Source: Bacillus sp. MYb209
GTDB taxonomy: Bacteria > Bacillota > Bacilli > Bacillales > Bacillaceae_G
Assembly: GCF_002975175.1 (NCBI RefSeq)
Contig: NZ_PCNZ01000031.1
Location: 1 to 35,591 of the forward strand
DNA length: 35,591 nt
Direction of reading: 5' to 3'
Shown here: piece after piece, positions 1 through 7,257 of the stretch
Layout of the letters: each line of letters starts with the position of its first letter
Position numbering within the stretch: the first letter of the stretch is position 1
The notes under the pieces: generated by a model
Told to the model about the DNA's origin: nothing
Databases searched by the model: none
Seen by the model: the letters and a program-made list of their open reading frames with translations, nothing else
Program-made: the position numbers and the translations under genes

Positions 1-2
1 AG

Positions 3-110
3 TATGTAAGTAACGAACCAGCTTTAGGAAAAGATGAAGTATACTATTATGTAAAAGGAAGCATAATCAAACTAAAAATGCCAAGAGTAACGAACGAGGT
101 GACGGTGTGA
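3..110 (+). CDS. C-terminal end of an unidentified protein (partial)
   Basis: The frame is open from the left edge of the window to a TGA at 108-110 that overlaps the GTG start of the next gene. It encodes about 35 residues ending in KMPRVTNEVTV. A near-identical tail is repeated at about 1050-1126 in front of the second lipoprotein gene, so this is the 3' end of the first gene of a duplicated two-gene unit. The one- to four-base overlap suggests translational coupling to the lipoprotein. The family is not recognised. Confidence 0.6.
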   Translation, partial: YVSNEPALGKDEVYYYVKGSIIKLKMPRVTNEVTV

Positions 111-949
111 AGAAAAAGAAAGTTAAGGGGATGCTTATTATCACGATAGTCGCGTCTTTATTGGGCGGATGTGGTTCATCTAAAACAAAGCCTCAAACAG
201 GGACAAAAATTGAGTATGAAAGATTGGTAAAGGCGTTAGATGAAGGAGATATGAAAACGGTAATGTCTGCGAGTGATGATGGGTATGCGCATTTGAAAGA
301 ACAAATGATTTTTGTTACTAAAGAAGAAAAAGAAGATGGGATGCATGATAGAACGATATATCAAACTATTGATGGAATATACAATACAAAAGATAAAGTT
401 TTATATGGAAATACAAATCAAGTATTAACTACTGATATTGATAGTGAAAAAGAGAAAGATACAACAAAAAATTATAAAAAAGAGGACATATATAGTACCA
501 ATATTATATACAAAAATGGTGAAGCTCAAAGTGAAAATCCTAAATTAGATGTGTCGACTATTAATTTAATTGTCGAAGGTTTACAAGGTATAGTTAAAAT
601 GAAACCCACCAAAGATATAAAAGAGTTTAGTGAGCCTAGTAGCATTAGTTATAGTTTAACAGAGTCACAATTTAAAGAGATAATAAATGATAATTTGAAG
701 TTAGAATATGATAAATTTAGAAATGCATCAATTGTTATCGGCTTTAATTCTGCCAAAGATACTAAGGACCACCCAATGAGTATAACCGAAATAACCTTAG
801 TAGTAAGATATTATAAAAAAAATAATCAAGATAAAATGTTGTTACATCGACAACAAATTGCTGCGAGTTTTAGTGACAAAGTTGAAAATACTCAAAATTC
901 AAAAATGAAATATTTAGAATGTAAAAATCAATTCAATAGTAATAAATAA
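107..949 (+). CDS. Putative lipoprotein, copy A (DUF3952-like)
   Basis: 280 residues with a basic N-terminus (MKKKKVKG), a hydrophobic stretch and a lipobox LLGGC, so Cys22 should be lipidated and the protein held on the outer face of the membrane. It starts at GTG, placed by the strict parallel with copy B (1123), which has ATG at the same site; GAGGTGACG upstream serves as the ribosome site and the start overlaps the preceding stop. The mature part is hydrophilic, Lys/Asp/Glu-rich and has no catalytic motif I recognise. From memory it resembles the Bacillus cereus-group lipoprotein family DUF3952, which is not verified. It is a tandem duplicate of the next lipoprotein gene. Function unknown. 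Confidence 0.8.
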   Translation: MKKKKVKGMLIITIVASLLGGCGSSKTKPQTGTKIEYERLVKALDEGDMKTVMSASDDGYAHLKEQMIFVTKEEKEDGMHDRTIYQTIDGIYNTKDKVLYGNTNQVLTTDIDSEKEKDTTKNYKKEDIYSTNIIYKNGEAQSENPKLDVSTINLIVEGLQGIVKMKPTKDIKEFSEPSSISYSLTESQFKEIINDNLKLEYDKFRNASIVIGFNSAKDTKDHPMSITEITLVVRYYKKNNQDKMLLHRQQIAASFSDKVENTQNSKMKYLECKNQFNSNK

Positions 950-972
950 TTAGGAAGGGGTTGAGGTTAATT

Positions 973-1126
973 ATGGGGCGTTTTAATTTATCTCCCGACG
1001 AAGGGAAATTACAATTAGCAGGGAAGGACAATTACGATTTTAATAGGAGAGGAAGTATACTATTATGTTAAAGGAAACATAATCAAACTGAAAATGCCAA
1101 GAGTAACGAACGAGGTGACGGTATGA
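973..1126 (+). pseudogene. Internally deleted copy of the small gene preceding the lipoprotein
   Basis: An ATG at 973 after a GGAAGGGG ribosome site opens a frame for 32 residues (MGRFNLSPDEGKLQLAGKDN...) and stops at 1069-1071. From about 1047 the DNA instead matches the tail at 1-110 (VYYYVKG...KMPRVTNEVTV) in another frame, ending at 1126. The beginning and end of the upstream gene are therefore present but the middle is lost and the frame broken. The same N-terminal motif (W/EGKLxLAG) recurs at 1964. Short proteins with such starts occur beside LXG operons, but I cannot assign a family. Confidence 0.55.
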
Positions 1127-1941
1127 AGAAAAAGAAAGTTAAGGGGATGATTATTATGACAATAGTCGCGTCTTTATTGGGAGGGTGTAGTTTAGGAGAA
1201 ACGAAGATTGACTATGAACCATTTGTAAAGGCTTTGGAAGAAGGAGATATGACGAAGGTTATGTCTGCGAGTGATGATGGATATGCACATGTGACACAAA
1301 GAGGTATATACAGTATGTACGAGCAAAAAGAAGATGGGGAGCACAGTAAAACAATTCGTCAAACTACAGAAGGTGTATATAATACAAAAGATAAAAGTTT
1401 ATATGGAGACACAACACAAACAATTGCTACTGATATAGAGAATAAAAAGGAAAAAGGGACAAACGAAAATTATAAAAAAGAAACCGTTTATAGTACAAAT
1501 ATTATGTATAAAAATGGGCAGGAACAAAGTCCAGATTCTAATGTTGATGTTTCTTACGTTAACTTAATTGTGGATCGTTTAAAAGGAATAGGGAAACTAA
1601 AGATGAAGCCAGGCGATGATACAAAGAAATTTGATCAGCCTAATACAGTTGGATATAGCTTAACTGAATCAGAATTTCAGAGTATTATTAATGACAAGCT
1701 AAAAATACAATATGATGAATATGATGGGGCGACAATTGTACTTCATTTTGACTCAGTAAAAGAGCCAATGCAGATACTGCAAGTCAGTATTGATATAGAC
1801 TACAAGAAAAAGAATGAAGAGGGAAAAGTAGTAGAATATATGTTACAGATACACACATACTTTAATAGTCAAAAAAGTAATAATCAAGATGCAAAAAAAG
1901 AATATGTAGATTATAAAGCACGGTACAAAAATAATACATAA
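1123..1941 (+). CDS. Putative lipoprotein, copy B (DUF3952-like)
   Basis: 272 residues, paralogous to copy A along its whole length. The signal peptide is nearly identical (MKKKKVKGM, lipobox LLGGC), and blocks such as VMSASDDGYAH, YNTKDK and GYSLTES are shared. The ATG start overlaps the TGA of the broken upstream gene (ATGA). It is predicted to be a membrane-anchored surface lipoprotein. The N-terminus is more conserved than the middle, so the two copies have diverged since duplication. Function unknown. Confidence 0.8.
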   Translation: MKKKKVKGMIIMTIVASLLGGCSLGETKIDYEPFVKALEEGDMTKVMSASDDGYAHVTQRGIYSMYEQKEDGEHSKTIRQTTEGVYNTKDKSLYGDTTQTIATDIENKKEKGTNENYKKETVYSTNIMYKNGQEQSPDSNVDVSYVNLIVDRLKGIGKLKMKPGDDTKKFDQPNTVGYSLTESEFQSIINDKLKIQYDEYDGATIVLHFDSVKEPMQILQVSIDIDYKKKNEEGKVVEYMLQIHTYFNSQKSNNQDAKKEYVDYKARYKNNT

Positions 1942-1963
1942 TTGGGAAAGGAGATAGGAGCAT

Positions 1964-2044
1964 ATGAATAATGAAGTGGAACAGGATAAAGAGTTACATG
2001 TAGCTTCTGATTGGGGAAAGTTGGAGTTAGCGGGGGAGGAATAA
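1964..2044 (+). pseudogene. Third, truncated copy of the small gene of the lipoprotein unit
   Basis: ATG at 1964 after a GGAGATAGGAG ribosome site, open for 26 residues containing SDWGKLELAGEE, then TAA. It matches the first part of the gene starting at 973 (EGKLQLAGKD). The match stops exactly where DNA resembling the ribosome site and start of the 9444 immunity gene begins (GGAGGAATAA), so a recombination joined the two units here. Confidence 0.5.
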
Positions 2045-2049
2045 AATAA

Positions 2050-2163
2050 TAAATAATTTAAAACAAGGCATCTTAGAGATTAAGAAAGTTTTAATAACCC
2101 CTAATTGTAGATTGAACGACCTTATTATGGAATTTAATAAAGATGATATTAAAATGATTAAGG
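2050..2163 (+). pseudogene. 5' fragment of an immunity gene (copy of the 9444 gene)
   Basis: About 40 codons (NNLKQGILEIKKVL...EFNKDDIKMIK) match residues 2-41 of the protein at 9444-9863, including the DNA just upstream. The start codon is lost (ATA in place of ATG). At about 2163 the match ends abruptly and TnpB coding sequence begins. It is a dead fragment showing that this end of the window once carried the same immunity gene as the toxin region 7 kb away. Confidence 0.7.
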
Positions 2164-2251
2164 TGGTACTATACTGGATCGTGACCACAATGCAGCGATT
2201 AACATTGAAAAATCCGGCTTAATGCAAATTGCGTATCAGCCAGCTTATTAA
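2162..2251 (+). pseudogene. TnpB C-terminal remnant (IS200/IS605 family)
   Basis: 29 codons ending in TAA encode GTILDRDHNAAINIEKSG and a short tail. The DRDxNAAxNI motif is the conserved C-terminal part of TnpB, including the last RuvC aspartate. The rest of tnpB and any tnpA are absent, so no active nuclease is made from here. Confidence 0.8.
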
Positions 2252-2418
2252 ATGTACATAACATCTATATAACTGTAGGGCAAGGTCTTGTCCGAACAGT
2301 ATAATCTACGCCTGTGGAGAGCGTGTAAGACCGGATCTCGTAAGAGATAGGCAATGCTTGTAGAATCAGGAAGCCCCCACTTCAAGCGGTGATAACCGGT
2401 AAGTGGGGGGGAGTTCAC
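2252..2418 (+). mobile_element. IS200/IS605-family right end with probable omega-RNA scaffold
   Basis: Downstream of the tnpB stop is a GC-richer, structured, non-coding tract that closes with a strong hairpin, CCCCCACTT (2374-2382) pairing with AAGTGGGGG (2401-2409), followed by GAGTTCAC. That layout is typical of the right end of TnpB-carrying IS605-family elements. In such elements this tract is also the TnpB guide RNA (omega/reRNA) scaffold, with the guide read from flanking DNA just past the end. Here the flank is the 3' end of the DUF1266 gene, whose stop codon (TCA on plus, 2415-2417) lies within the IS end. Transcription is not demonstrated. Confidence 0.65.
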
Positions 2419-3095
2419 CTTAAATCTTTAAGTAGATTATTTTCCCATGGAACAACACTCAATAGAGTTTTTTTATAATCAAACAAGTGCGATACGTAAT
2501 TAATATTATACTTATCTTTATTTATGAATTCTATATCATTTGCGTTAAAGTGGCTGCCGATACGAAAGGCGTTAAAATACTCGTGCCAATCTGAATAAGC
2601 ATGTTGTGAAAGTCGTGCAGCCTGTATCATAAAGTTCTTTGCTTCCTGTTTTGATAAATAACCGAGTCTTCTACCGACCCGACATAAACAGATACACCAT
2701 GCATAATCAAACGCTGCAATTCCGGAATCCGTCAAAATATGTAATCCGTAATTAGCAATATAAAGTTTTTCATAGTCAGGATGGTCTTTCGATAATTGCT
2801 TTCGCGCTGCCTCGGAAAGAGGAGTCAATTGATAGCGTTTACGATTAAATTCCTGCCGTGTTCCTTCTTCTAAAAACCAAATGATTTTCTCTTTTAACTC
2901 TTTCGGATTTTCGATCTTCCATGCCCATAACACGTTCTTCAAAAAACGTTTCCCAATAAAGCGGTCTCTGATAAGGGTGAATTCATATCGGGTAAAGTAG
3001 TTTGTAAGATAAAAACAATTCAAACAAACGGAAGACAGACAGCGGAAATATAGTTCGAGCTGTTTCTCTCGTTTTCTTTTATATAAAACAGGCAT
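2415..3095 (-). CDS. DUF1266 family protein (YbeU/YbeR-like)
   Basis: 226 residues. The C-terminal half has the pattern of DUF1266: a conserved segment AAFDYAWCICLCRVGRRLGY followed by LSKQEA, then helices with aromatic pairs (SDWHEYFNAFRIG). E. coli YbeU and YbeR belong to the same family and sit beside djlC and hscC, as this gene sits behind a J-protein and HscC here. It starts 12 bp after the J-protein stop and reads as the last gene of a three-gene operon. Its role is unknown; context suggests a client or accessory of the HscC chaperone. The last codon and the stop are supplied at the junction with the IS605-type end, so the native C-terminus may have been altered slightly. Confidence 0.7.
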   Translation of the reverse strand: MPVLYKRKREKQLELYFRCLSSVCLNCFYLTNYFTRYEFTLIRDRFIGKRFLKNVLWAWKIENPKELKEKIIWFLEEGTRQEFNRKRYQLTPLSEAARKQLSKDHPDYEKLYIANYGLHILTDSGIAAFDYAWCICLCRVGRRLGYLSKQEAKNFMIQAARLSQHAYSDWHEYFNAFRIGSHFNANDIEFINKDKYNINYVSHLFDYKKTLLSVVPWENNLLKDLR

Positions 3096-3107
3096 TCTGT
3101 CTCCTCC

Positions 3108-4421
3108 TTATGCTAATGTTTTAAGCCTAACGAATTTCCATGCTTCCCAAATAAGTGGGAGTAGGAGAAGTAATGCATATTTAGATGGTAATGGGGTTAA
3201 AACAATAAGAATCATAAAGATCAAATAAACCCAGGTGCGGCTAATAAATATAAATAAAAGATATAGCGCATAGTGGATAATAAACTTCGTATTTATTTCT
3301 TGTTTCTGTCTCTTCTCTGGAATTTCAGTGTGAATTCGAATACTGTATGAGCGAAATTCTACGCGCTCCGGATAACGCTTTACCACATCTAACCCCCTAG
3401 TGGCTACAGTTTCTATATCACCTGATTCGAACGAATACTTCACTAATAAGAACTGTGCGTCCATATGCTCCGGCTCAATCGAAAGTAGATGCTCACAGTC
3501 CTTGATAGCATCTGCAAACTGCCCGCGGTCATAGTAAATCTGAGCGCGATACAGTAAACCATCCAGGTCATCTGGGCAAATGACAAGTATGTCATTGAAT
3601 GATTGTAACGCACGTTCTTTATTTTCGATGCGTAAATAATAAATGCCCTGCATACGTAAAAGTTCCGGATCTTCTTGATAAAGCTCATATGCAAAATCGA
3701 GTGCACTTTTTGCTGCTTCTAAGTTATTATTCATAAGTGCGAGCTGGACTTCTTCACGTAAATGAAAATACGCTTCAAAATCTAAATCATCACTTTTCTT
3801 GAAAAGATCATAACGCATTTCCTTCTCGCCGCTCATTCTCTCTAGCAAAAATTGTACCGTTTCTTCACCGTATTCAAACTCTAACTCCTCTCTTTGCTCA
3901 CTAAAGCGAAATACATTGTCGAGAAGTTCCCAAATCGAGCGGGGGAAATGGTAATGATATTGTAAAAATTCTATTAATCTATCTTGAATCACTGCCGCAT
4001 GTTCTACGTCCCATATCACATCGGAACTTAATAAGTCTTCCCAATTTTTCGGTTCGATTCGTGCAAAGAAATCGTTATACAGCGTCTCGATTTTTTCCGT
4101 AAATGCGTGAATGGGATGTTCTGAAACGAGAGTAGCGGTAAGTTCAGCGTCACCATCCATCCATGTAGGAGATACAGGATGGATATAGGAATTTCCTTCG
4201 TTTTCATCTGTTTTTTCTAGTTGAGAGGGAGGTGCGGTCTTCATTTGTTTTGCGCTTTTTATCGCTTTATCAAATGCTTCTCTCAGCCGCTGATATCCTT
4301 CAGGATCGTCTTCGGGATGATAAATCTTTAGAAGTTTTGCATAAGCCTTTTTAATAGCTGCAACATTATCGGTAGGCTCAATTTCTAACGTTTCCCAAAT
4401 GCTCATGAATGACTGATCCAC
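3108..4421 (-). CDS. J-domain/TPR membrane co-chaperone (DjlB/DjlC-like)
   Basis: 437 residues. Residues 1-60 form a J-domain (SIWETLEIEPTDNVAAIKKA, then IYHPEDDPEGYQRLREAFDKA). The usual HPD tripeptide is HPE (residues 35-37), a variant that still follows the domain pattern. Residues about 225-345 contain TPR-like repeats (NNLEAAKSALDFAYELYQED, NKERALQSFNDIL, GQFADAIKDCEHLLSIEPEH). The C-terminus (about 378-432) is strongly hydrophobic with two or three membrane segments, so the J-domain should be tethered at the membrane facing the cytosol. It overlaps the end of hscC by 19 bp, indicating coupled translation. In E. coli, DjlB and DjlC are the dedicated partners of HscC. Confidence 0.85.
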   Translation of the reverse strand: MDQSFMSIWETLEIEPTDNVAAIKKAYAKLLKIYHPEDDPEGYQRLREAFDKAIKSAKQMKTAPPSQLEKTDENEGNSYIHPVSPTWMDGDAELTATLVSEHPIHAFTEKIETLYNDFFARIEPKNWEDLLSSDVIWDVEHAAVIQDRLIEFLQYHYHFPRSIWELLDNVFRFSEQREELEFEYGEETVQFLLERMSGEKEMRYDLFKKSDDLDFEAYFHLREEVQLALMNNNLEAAKSALDFAYELYQEDPELLRMQGIYYLRIENKERALQSFNDILVICPDDLDGLLYRAQIYYDRGQFADAIKDCEHLLSIEPEHMDAQFLLVKYSFESGDIETVATRGLDVVKRYPERVEFRSYSIRIHTEIPEKRQKQEINTKFIIHYALYLLFIFISRTWVYLIFMILIVLTPLPSKYALLLLLPLIWEAWKFVRLKTLA

Positions 4422-6106
4422 CTTTCTATATGCTCTAAATGCTCTTTTAATACATGAGCGGCTTCTTTCACTTTTTTATCATTTTGCGTTGTGAGCGCAT
4501 TTTCAAATTGCTGTAACAAGATAGCGACTTTCTGGCGTTCGTCACCGAGTAATTCTTCATAGAGCCGTTCGCCTTTTGCGAGCAGCAATCGGTTTTCGGA
4601 CCGGTCTCGTGGATGAATTTTAATTTCCTTCAATTCTAGTAGTCTAGCTTCAATTTCTTTTTCTGTAAGATTTCCGGCATTTTGTTGGATAATTGCTCTT
4701 TTTTTCTCTCCAGTTGTTGTACTTATTACCTCGACTTCGAGAATGCCATTTATGTCATATGTATAACGAATGTCAATCGCCTCTTGTCCAGCAGGAGCAG
4801 GAGGGACTTTAATTTTAAGTTCGCCAAGTTTTAAGTTATTTTTAACCAAGCGGTTTTCTCCTTGATAAACATCGACAAGTATGGAGTGTTGTCTATCATT
4901 GACAGTATAAAGTCGTTCCACTCGACTTACGGGAATCGGTGTATTTCGTTCAATAATCGGGAAGAAGTATCCGGATTCTTGTTGTCCGTTTCCTAACGCT
5001 TGAACAACACTAGTTCCTAACGTATATGGACAAACATCCGTTAAGATAACTTCTTCTAGTGCTTTGTTTCGTTCTTTTAAAGCAACTTGAATCGCAGCAC
5101 CTAAAGCAACCGTTTCATCAGGATTAATATTCGCATGAGGCATGCGTCCGAACATTTTAGAAATGACGGATTTGATAAGCGGCATCCTTGTCGCCCCGCC
5201 AATTAGAATGACAGCATCTAAATCCTTAGGGTTTAGCGACGCATCACGAAGTGCGCGTTCAATCGGATAGCGAAGCCGTAAGAGGAGCGGGGTTACTAAT
5301 TTTTCAAATTCACTTCTGTTAATGCGAGTTTCATACGTCTCATTATGAATAACGACTTTCATAATCGCGGCAGGCTCATTACATAATGTAAGTTTGCATC
5401 GTTCTGCTTGTGCATAAATTAAAGATAGCGTTTTTGAGTCAAGGGAATCGGAATCGAGTTGGTGTGACTCTAAAAAAAAGGACATGAGACTGTTTGTGAA
5501 GTCTTCGCCTCCAAGATAATTATCGCCGGCGATTGATTTAACATCCATCACTCCTTCAAATAATTCCAAAATGGACACGTCAAATGTTCCGCCGCCTAAA
5601 TCAAATACAAGAAATTTTGTCTCTGCCGCTTCCTGATTCAGTCCGTAAGCGATAGCAGCTGCCGTTGGCTCACTAATGAGACGTTCAACTTTTAATCCAG
5701 CAATTTCAGCAGCTCGTTTTGTCGCTTTGCGCTGAGCATCGTTGAAATAAGCAGGTACGCTAATGACAGCACCAGTAACCGCTTCGTTTAAATAAGCTTC
5801 TGCATCTTGTTTTAAAGATTGAATGATAAAAGATGAAAGTTCTTCTGAAGAAAATGTATACATACCTAACTCGTATTTTTTCTCTGTTCCTATAAATCGC
5901 TTAAACGTTGATGCTGTAACGTGCGGATGGGTAATCAGCCGTTCTTTGGCGATGCGTCCGACTAAAACTTCACCGCTCTCATCAACACTGATGACAGATG
6001 GTGTAAGATATTCGCCAAGTGCATTTGGGATAAGGGTTGCACCATGATCCGTCCAATAGGCTACTAAACTATTCGTTGTTCCTAGGTCAATTCCAATCGT
6101 TACCAT
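4403..6106 (-). CDS. hscC: HscC-type Hsp70 chaperone
   Basis: 567 residues, close to E. coli HscC (about 556) and shorter than DnaK, lacking the long lid. The ATPase domain has the phosphate loop GIDLGTTNSLVAYW (5-18), EPTAAAIAYGL (146-156), FDLGGGTFDVS (168-178) and LIGGATRMPL (301-310). The linker is VILTDVCPYTLG rather than DnaK's VLLLDVTP, as in HscC. The substrate domain ends with the HscC-like pattern LKIHPRD. The ATG follows GAGGAGATTAT. It heads the operon with a J-protein and a DUF1266 protein. HscC is a specialised Hsp70 with few known clients; the substrate here is unknown. An AT-rich inverted repeat lies just upstream. Confidence 0.92.
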   Translation of the reverse strand: MVTIGIDLGTTNSLVAYWTDHGATLIPNALGEYLTPSVISVDESGEVLVGRIAKERLITHPHVTASTFKRFIGTEKKYELGMYTFSSEELSSFIIQSLKQDAEAYLNEAVTGAVISVPAYFNDAQRKATKRAAEIAGLKVERLISEPTAAAIAYGLNQEAAETKFLVFDLGGGTFDVSILELFEGVMDVKSIAGDNYLGGEDFTNSLMSFFLESHQLDSDSLDSKTLSLIYAQAERCKLTLCNEPAAIMKVVIHNETYETRINRSEFEKLVTPLLLRLRYPIERALRDASLNPKDLDAVILIGGATRMPLIKSVISKMFGRMPHANINPDETVALGAAIQVALKERNKALEEVILTDVCPYTLGTSVVQALGNGQQESGYFFPIIERNTPIPVSRVERLYTVNDRQHSILVDVYQGENRLVKNNLKLGELKIKVPPAPAGQEAIDIRYTYDINGILEVEVISTTTGEKKRAIIQQNAGNLTEKEIEARLLELKEIKIHPRDRSENRLLLAKGERLYEELLGDERQKVAILLQQFENALTTQNDKKVKEAAHVLKEHLEHIERWISHS

Positions 6107-6133
6107 AATAATCTCCTCTCGTTTTTACTCTAT

Positions 6134-6167
6134 CATACTATATAGTATTATAATAATATATAGTATG
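6134..6167 (-). promoter_or_regulatory. Inverted repeat and possible promoter of the hscC operon
   Basis: A perfect 11-bp inverted repeat, CATACTATATA (6134-6144) and TATATAGTATG (6157-6167), surrounds a 12-bp spacer that on the minus strand contains TATAAT. It lies 28 bp upstream of the hscC start codon. An operator overlapping a -10 box would explain the arrangement. No convincing -35 box is visible, and no repressor gene is in the window. Confidence 0.4.
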
Positions 6168-6324
6168 AGAAAAATGGAATCGTAGGGTTTTATTTCTTGA
6201 AGGAAAGGGGGAGAAACAGATAGTTTAGTAGTGTTGAGTTTGTTATAAGTAAAGAGGTATAATTTTATCAGAATGTTTTTACAAACATGGTGAAATTTTA
6301 TGTAAAGGGTGGTAAAGAGGTCAG

Positions 6325-6495
6325 ATGATAATTGGAATTATATGTTTGATTTTAGGAATAGCGTTAATTTGGATGAGTGGAGGGGGACTTTTATTATTGG
6401 TGCCTGGCATTCTGTTTACAGTGGCGGGCGGTGTTATATGTGTGATTTTTAGACGGTTAGAAAAAGAGAGAAGAAGATTAAGTAAGAATAGTTAG
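6325..6495 (+). CDS. Small two-helix membrane protein
   Basis: 56 residues starting MIIGIICLILGIALIWMSGG, with a second hydrophobic stretch (LLLLVPGILFTVAGGVICVIF) and a basic tail (RRLEKERRRLSKNS). AAAGAGGT at 6313-6320 is a reasonable ribosome site. Two membrane segments with both ends in the cytosol are predicted. The family is not recognised. It stands alone between the hscC promoter region and the IS6-family end. Confidence 0.6.
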   Translation: MIIGIICLILGIALIWMSGGGLLLLVPGILFTVAGGVICVIFRRLEKERRRLSKNS

Positions 6496-6618
6496 AAGTT
6501 ACATATTGTATAGTTTGTACTTACATAATTAGGCGGAAGCATCAAGTCTAAAACAGGTTCTTGTGCAAAAATAAAACAAAAGAGAATAAAGCATATATAT
6601 TCCTAACGGAATCGTATC

Positions 6619-7011
6619 TTATGTTGCAAGTCCAAACAATTGATGGATGAATTCTTTTTGATTTTGGACAGACTGGTTCCGTAAAGCAATCTGTTCTTTT
6701 TTAATCATATGCATGGCTTCTACTCCAGAAAGAATAGATGTAGCTGTGTCAAAAGATTTAAGACCTAGCATAGAACGGATTCGCTTCTTTATAAAGCAAT
6801 GATCTTGTTCTACTATGTTATTCAAGTACTTTTGTTGTCTAAGTCGCATACCGTTAGGTATGCTTTTTTCTTTTTTTAGCTTTTCAATTGCTATAGGATA
6901 AGCTGGATTCTTATCGCCTGTTATCACACGTGGCTTTGAAACATGAAAAGACCGCAAGGCTTTCTTGAAAAGGCGCTTTGCAGCCTTATGATCTCTTGTT
7001 TTGCTTAAGCA
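6619..7011 (-). pseudogene. IS6-family transposase, C-terminal fragment
   Basis: About 130 residues from LSKTRDHKAAKRLFKKALRS to HQLFGLAT match the C-terminal half of IS240/IS431-type transposases. The second catalytic Asp (VITGDKNPAYP) and the Glu (NNIVEQDH) of the DDE triad are present. The N-terminal helix-turn-helix and the first Asp are gone. The frame remains open to an ATG at 7086, but the residues upstream of the palindrome do not look like transposase. It cannot be active. Confidence 0.85.
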
Positions 7012-7029
7012 AAACAAGAGATCATAAGG
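6984..7029. repeat. 46-bp perfect palindrome at the transposase break point
   Basis: Two 23-bp arms with no spacer meet at CTTAAG (centre between 7006 and 7007). One arm is genuine transposase coding DNA (codons for LSKTRDHK), and the other is its inverted copy. This is what a fold-back (inverted duplication) deletion leaves. Confidence 0.85.
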
Positions 7030-7075
7030 AACTGTTGAGTGATAATAAAGTTGTTTCGCTGTGATCGAATAAAAA

Positions 7076-7108
7076 AAATCGACCACCCGTTACAGGCGGC
7101 CTTAATTT
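7076..7108 (-). terminator. Terminator ending the minus-strand immunity genes
   Basis: On the minus strand GGCCGCC, a short loop and GGGTGGTC form a hairpin with G-U pairs, followed by GATTTTTTTTATT. It would stop transcription coming from 8264-7258. Confidence 0.55.
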
Positions 7109-7115
7109 TAAGCCA

Positions 7116-7257
7116 CTATACTGTTAAACTTCTAACTCCGCTACCATATCGTCCAACACGTTCGCCTTCAAGTTCTAAAACGTCAACTTCTCTATCAACC
7201 TCTCTATATACTGTTCTTTCGTATTTCGTAACTAATATTTTTTTCGATAATAAGCTG
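7116..7257 (-). pseudogene. Possible gene fragment of unknown family
   Basis: A minus-strand frame ending in TAG at 7116 encodes about 45 plausible residues (TVYREVDREVDVLELEGERV, then GRYGSGVRSLTV). It has no start codon of its own apart from one inside the neighbouring gene, and no ribosome site. Codon use looks protein-like, so it may be the tail of a lost gene, but it could be chance. Confidence 0.25.

Larger units (their letters stand above)
6556..7029 (-). mobile_element. Truncated IS6-family (IS240-like) element, left copy
   Basis: The element begins at 6556 with a terminal sequence of IS6-family type, GGTTCTTGTGCAAAA, followed by the 3' part of a minus-strand transposase gene. Its 5' third and the other terminal repeat are missing; the match stops in a 46-bp perfect palindrome at 6984-7029. 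A second copy in the same orientation begins at 35490. Together they bracket the toxin region. Confidence 0.75.

Noticed and set aside
2252-2418. tRNA or riboswitch in the GC-richer tract
   Set aside because: No cloverleaf is visible, and the place after a TnpB end with the hairpin plus TTCAC end is better explained as an IS605-type right end.
3443-3706. Minus-strand frame of 87 codons inside the J-protein gene
   Set aside because: It lies in another frame of a well-supported gene, has no ribosome site and no sensible protein character.
5823-6047. Plus-strand frame opposite hscC
   Set aside because: It is the antisense shadow of the conserved ATPase domain.
6619-7086. Complete 155-residue transposase
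   Set aside because: Only the part below about 7011 looks like IS6 transposase. The first 25 residues come from the palindrome and unrelated flank.
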